Of a DNA stretch of 6,283 nt, positions 5,865 to 6,283 are shown piece by piece. This DNA comes from a bacterium TMED144 (GTDB taxonomy: Bacteria > Fidelibacterota > Marinisomatia > Marinisomatales > TCS55), in NCBI GenBank assembly GCA_002170005.2, contig NHGT02000020.1, positions 66,711 through 72,993 of the forward strand, given 5' to 3'. Under the pieces are notes generated by a model. It searched no databases. It saw only the letters and a program-made list of their open reading frames with translations, and had not been told where the DNA came from. Within the stretch, counting starts at the first letter, position 1. Each line of letters opens with the position of its first letter. The position numbers and the translations under genes are program-made.

Positions 5865-6283
5865 TTGAAAATAAAAATTGAAAAATATTTTACGTCAATT
5901 TTATTGTGTTGTGGTATTTTTATATCCTGTAATGGAAATCAGATAGATCTTGATCAAGATATAGATATCATTGAAGTTGTTACTTCAGATCCAAATGATA
6001 ACACATTTTTTTATAACTTTTTAACAAATGAAGAAAGAGATGATATTTGGCAACTTTCCTATTCATCTCAGACTACTGAGCAAAGCCTGATTCTGCCTAG
6101 TGTAGACCTGAGTGATAAAATATTATTATATGTTGAAGAAACAATAGCATTTGATGATATAGTTTCTGCTCCTTCATCTACACTTTTTTTTCATGGGAAA
6201 AAACAATTATCATACAAAGGTGATTATGAAGTTCTTGTTTATGATAATGGAACTAAAAGTATTGAGGTATCTAAAAATAGTTT
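5865..6283 (+). CDS. Predicted lipoprotein of unknown function, partial (first 139 residues)
   Basis: I do not recognise this protein. The frame is open from an in-frame TAA at 5847 to the window edge and has no ATG near its beginning. TTG at 5865 is the best start and gives MKIKIEKYFTSILLCCGIF, then ISC: a short basic n-region, a hydrophobic core and a Cys at 22. With Ser at -1 and Ile at -2 this is a plausible lipobox, although Phe at -3 departs from the usual [LVI]. The mature part begins NGNQIDLDQDIDIIEVV and is acidic, with many Asp and Glu, no Cys, and beta-strand-like stretches (KILLYVEETIAF, YEVLVYDNG). No Shine-Dalgarno sequence is visible. It follows the TetR gene by 34 bases, so co-transcription is likely. 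Export and membrane anchoring are inferred from the signal; the role is unknown. Confidence 0.68.
   Translation, partial: MKIKIEKYFTSILLCCGIFISCNGNQIDLDQDIDIIEVVTSDPNDNTFFYNFLTNEERDDIWQLSYSSQTTEQSLILPSVDLSDKILLYVEETIAFDDIVSAPSSTLFFHGKKQLSYKGDYEVLVYDNGTKSIEVSKNS

Noticed and set aside
1..6283. CRISPR array, insertion sequence, phage, tRNA or rRNA
   Set aside because: No regularly spaced direct repeats, transposase or integrase motifs, terminal inverted repeats or conserved tRNA/rRNA sequence blocks were seen on either strand.

Overview
The window is AT-rich (about 30% G+C by eye), uses the standard code, and comes from a Gram-negative bacterium. The evidence is an outer-membrane TonB-dependent receptor that opens with a carboxypeptidase-regulatory-like domain, and a predicted lipoprotein. 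That receptor architecture is typical of the Bacteroidota/FCB group, including marine Neomarinimicrobiota-like lineages. The strong Shine-Dalgarno sequences on the fad genes fit a non-Bacteroidota FCB member somewhat better. The lineage is an inference, not a match I could test.

Layout: two transcription units diverge from a 276-base intergenic region (2404-2679). Leftward (minus strand) runs a fatty-acid beta-oxidation unit: a 591-residue FadE/VLCAD-type acyl-CoA dehydrogenase (628-2403), then a FadA-type thiolase (1-618, C-terminal half beyond the window). Their junction is tight: the stop codon of the first gene overlaps the ribosome-binding site of the second. Rightward (plus strand) run a FecA-like TonB-dependent receptor (2680-5157), a TetR/AcrR-family regulator (5228-5830) and the start of an unrecognised acidic lipoprotein (5865 to beyond the window), separated by gaps of 70 and 34 bases.

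The intergenic region holds the most structure. On the receptor side there is a possible -10 box, a 21-base AT-only palindrome, a Fur-box-like sequence (14 of 19 positions) and, 27 bases before the receptor start, a perfect 12-bp inverted repeat with a 9-base spacer. On the fadE side there is a strong Shine-Dalgarno sequence, a possible promoter and a short dyad over a -10-like hexamer. The simplest reading is an iron-responsive receptor gene placed back to back with a beta-oxidation operon, with a TetR regulator nearby that could control either unit.

I see no CRISPR array, insertion sequence, tRNA, rRNA or clearly novel multi-gene system. The least explained items are the 12-bp hairpin, the unknown lipoprotein and the target of the TetR protein.
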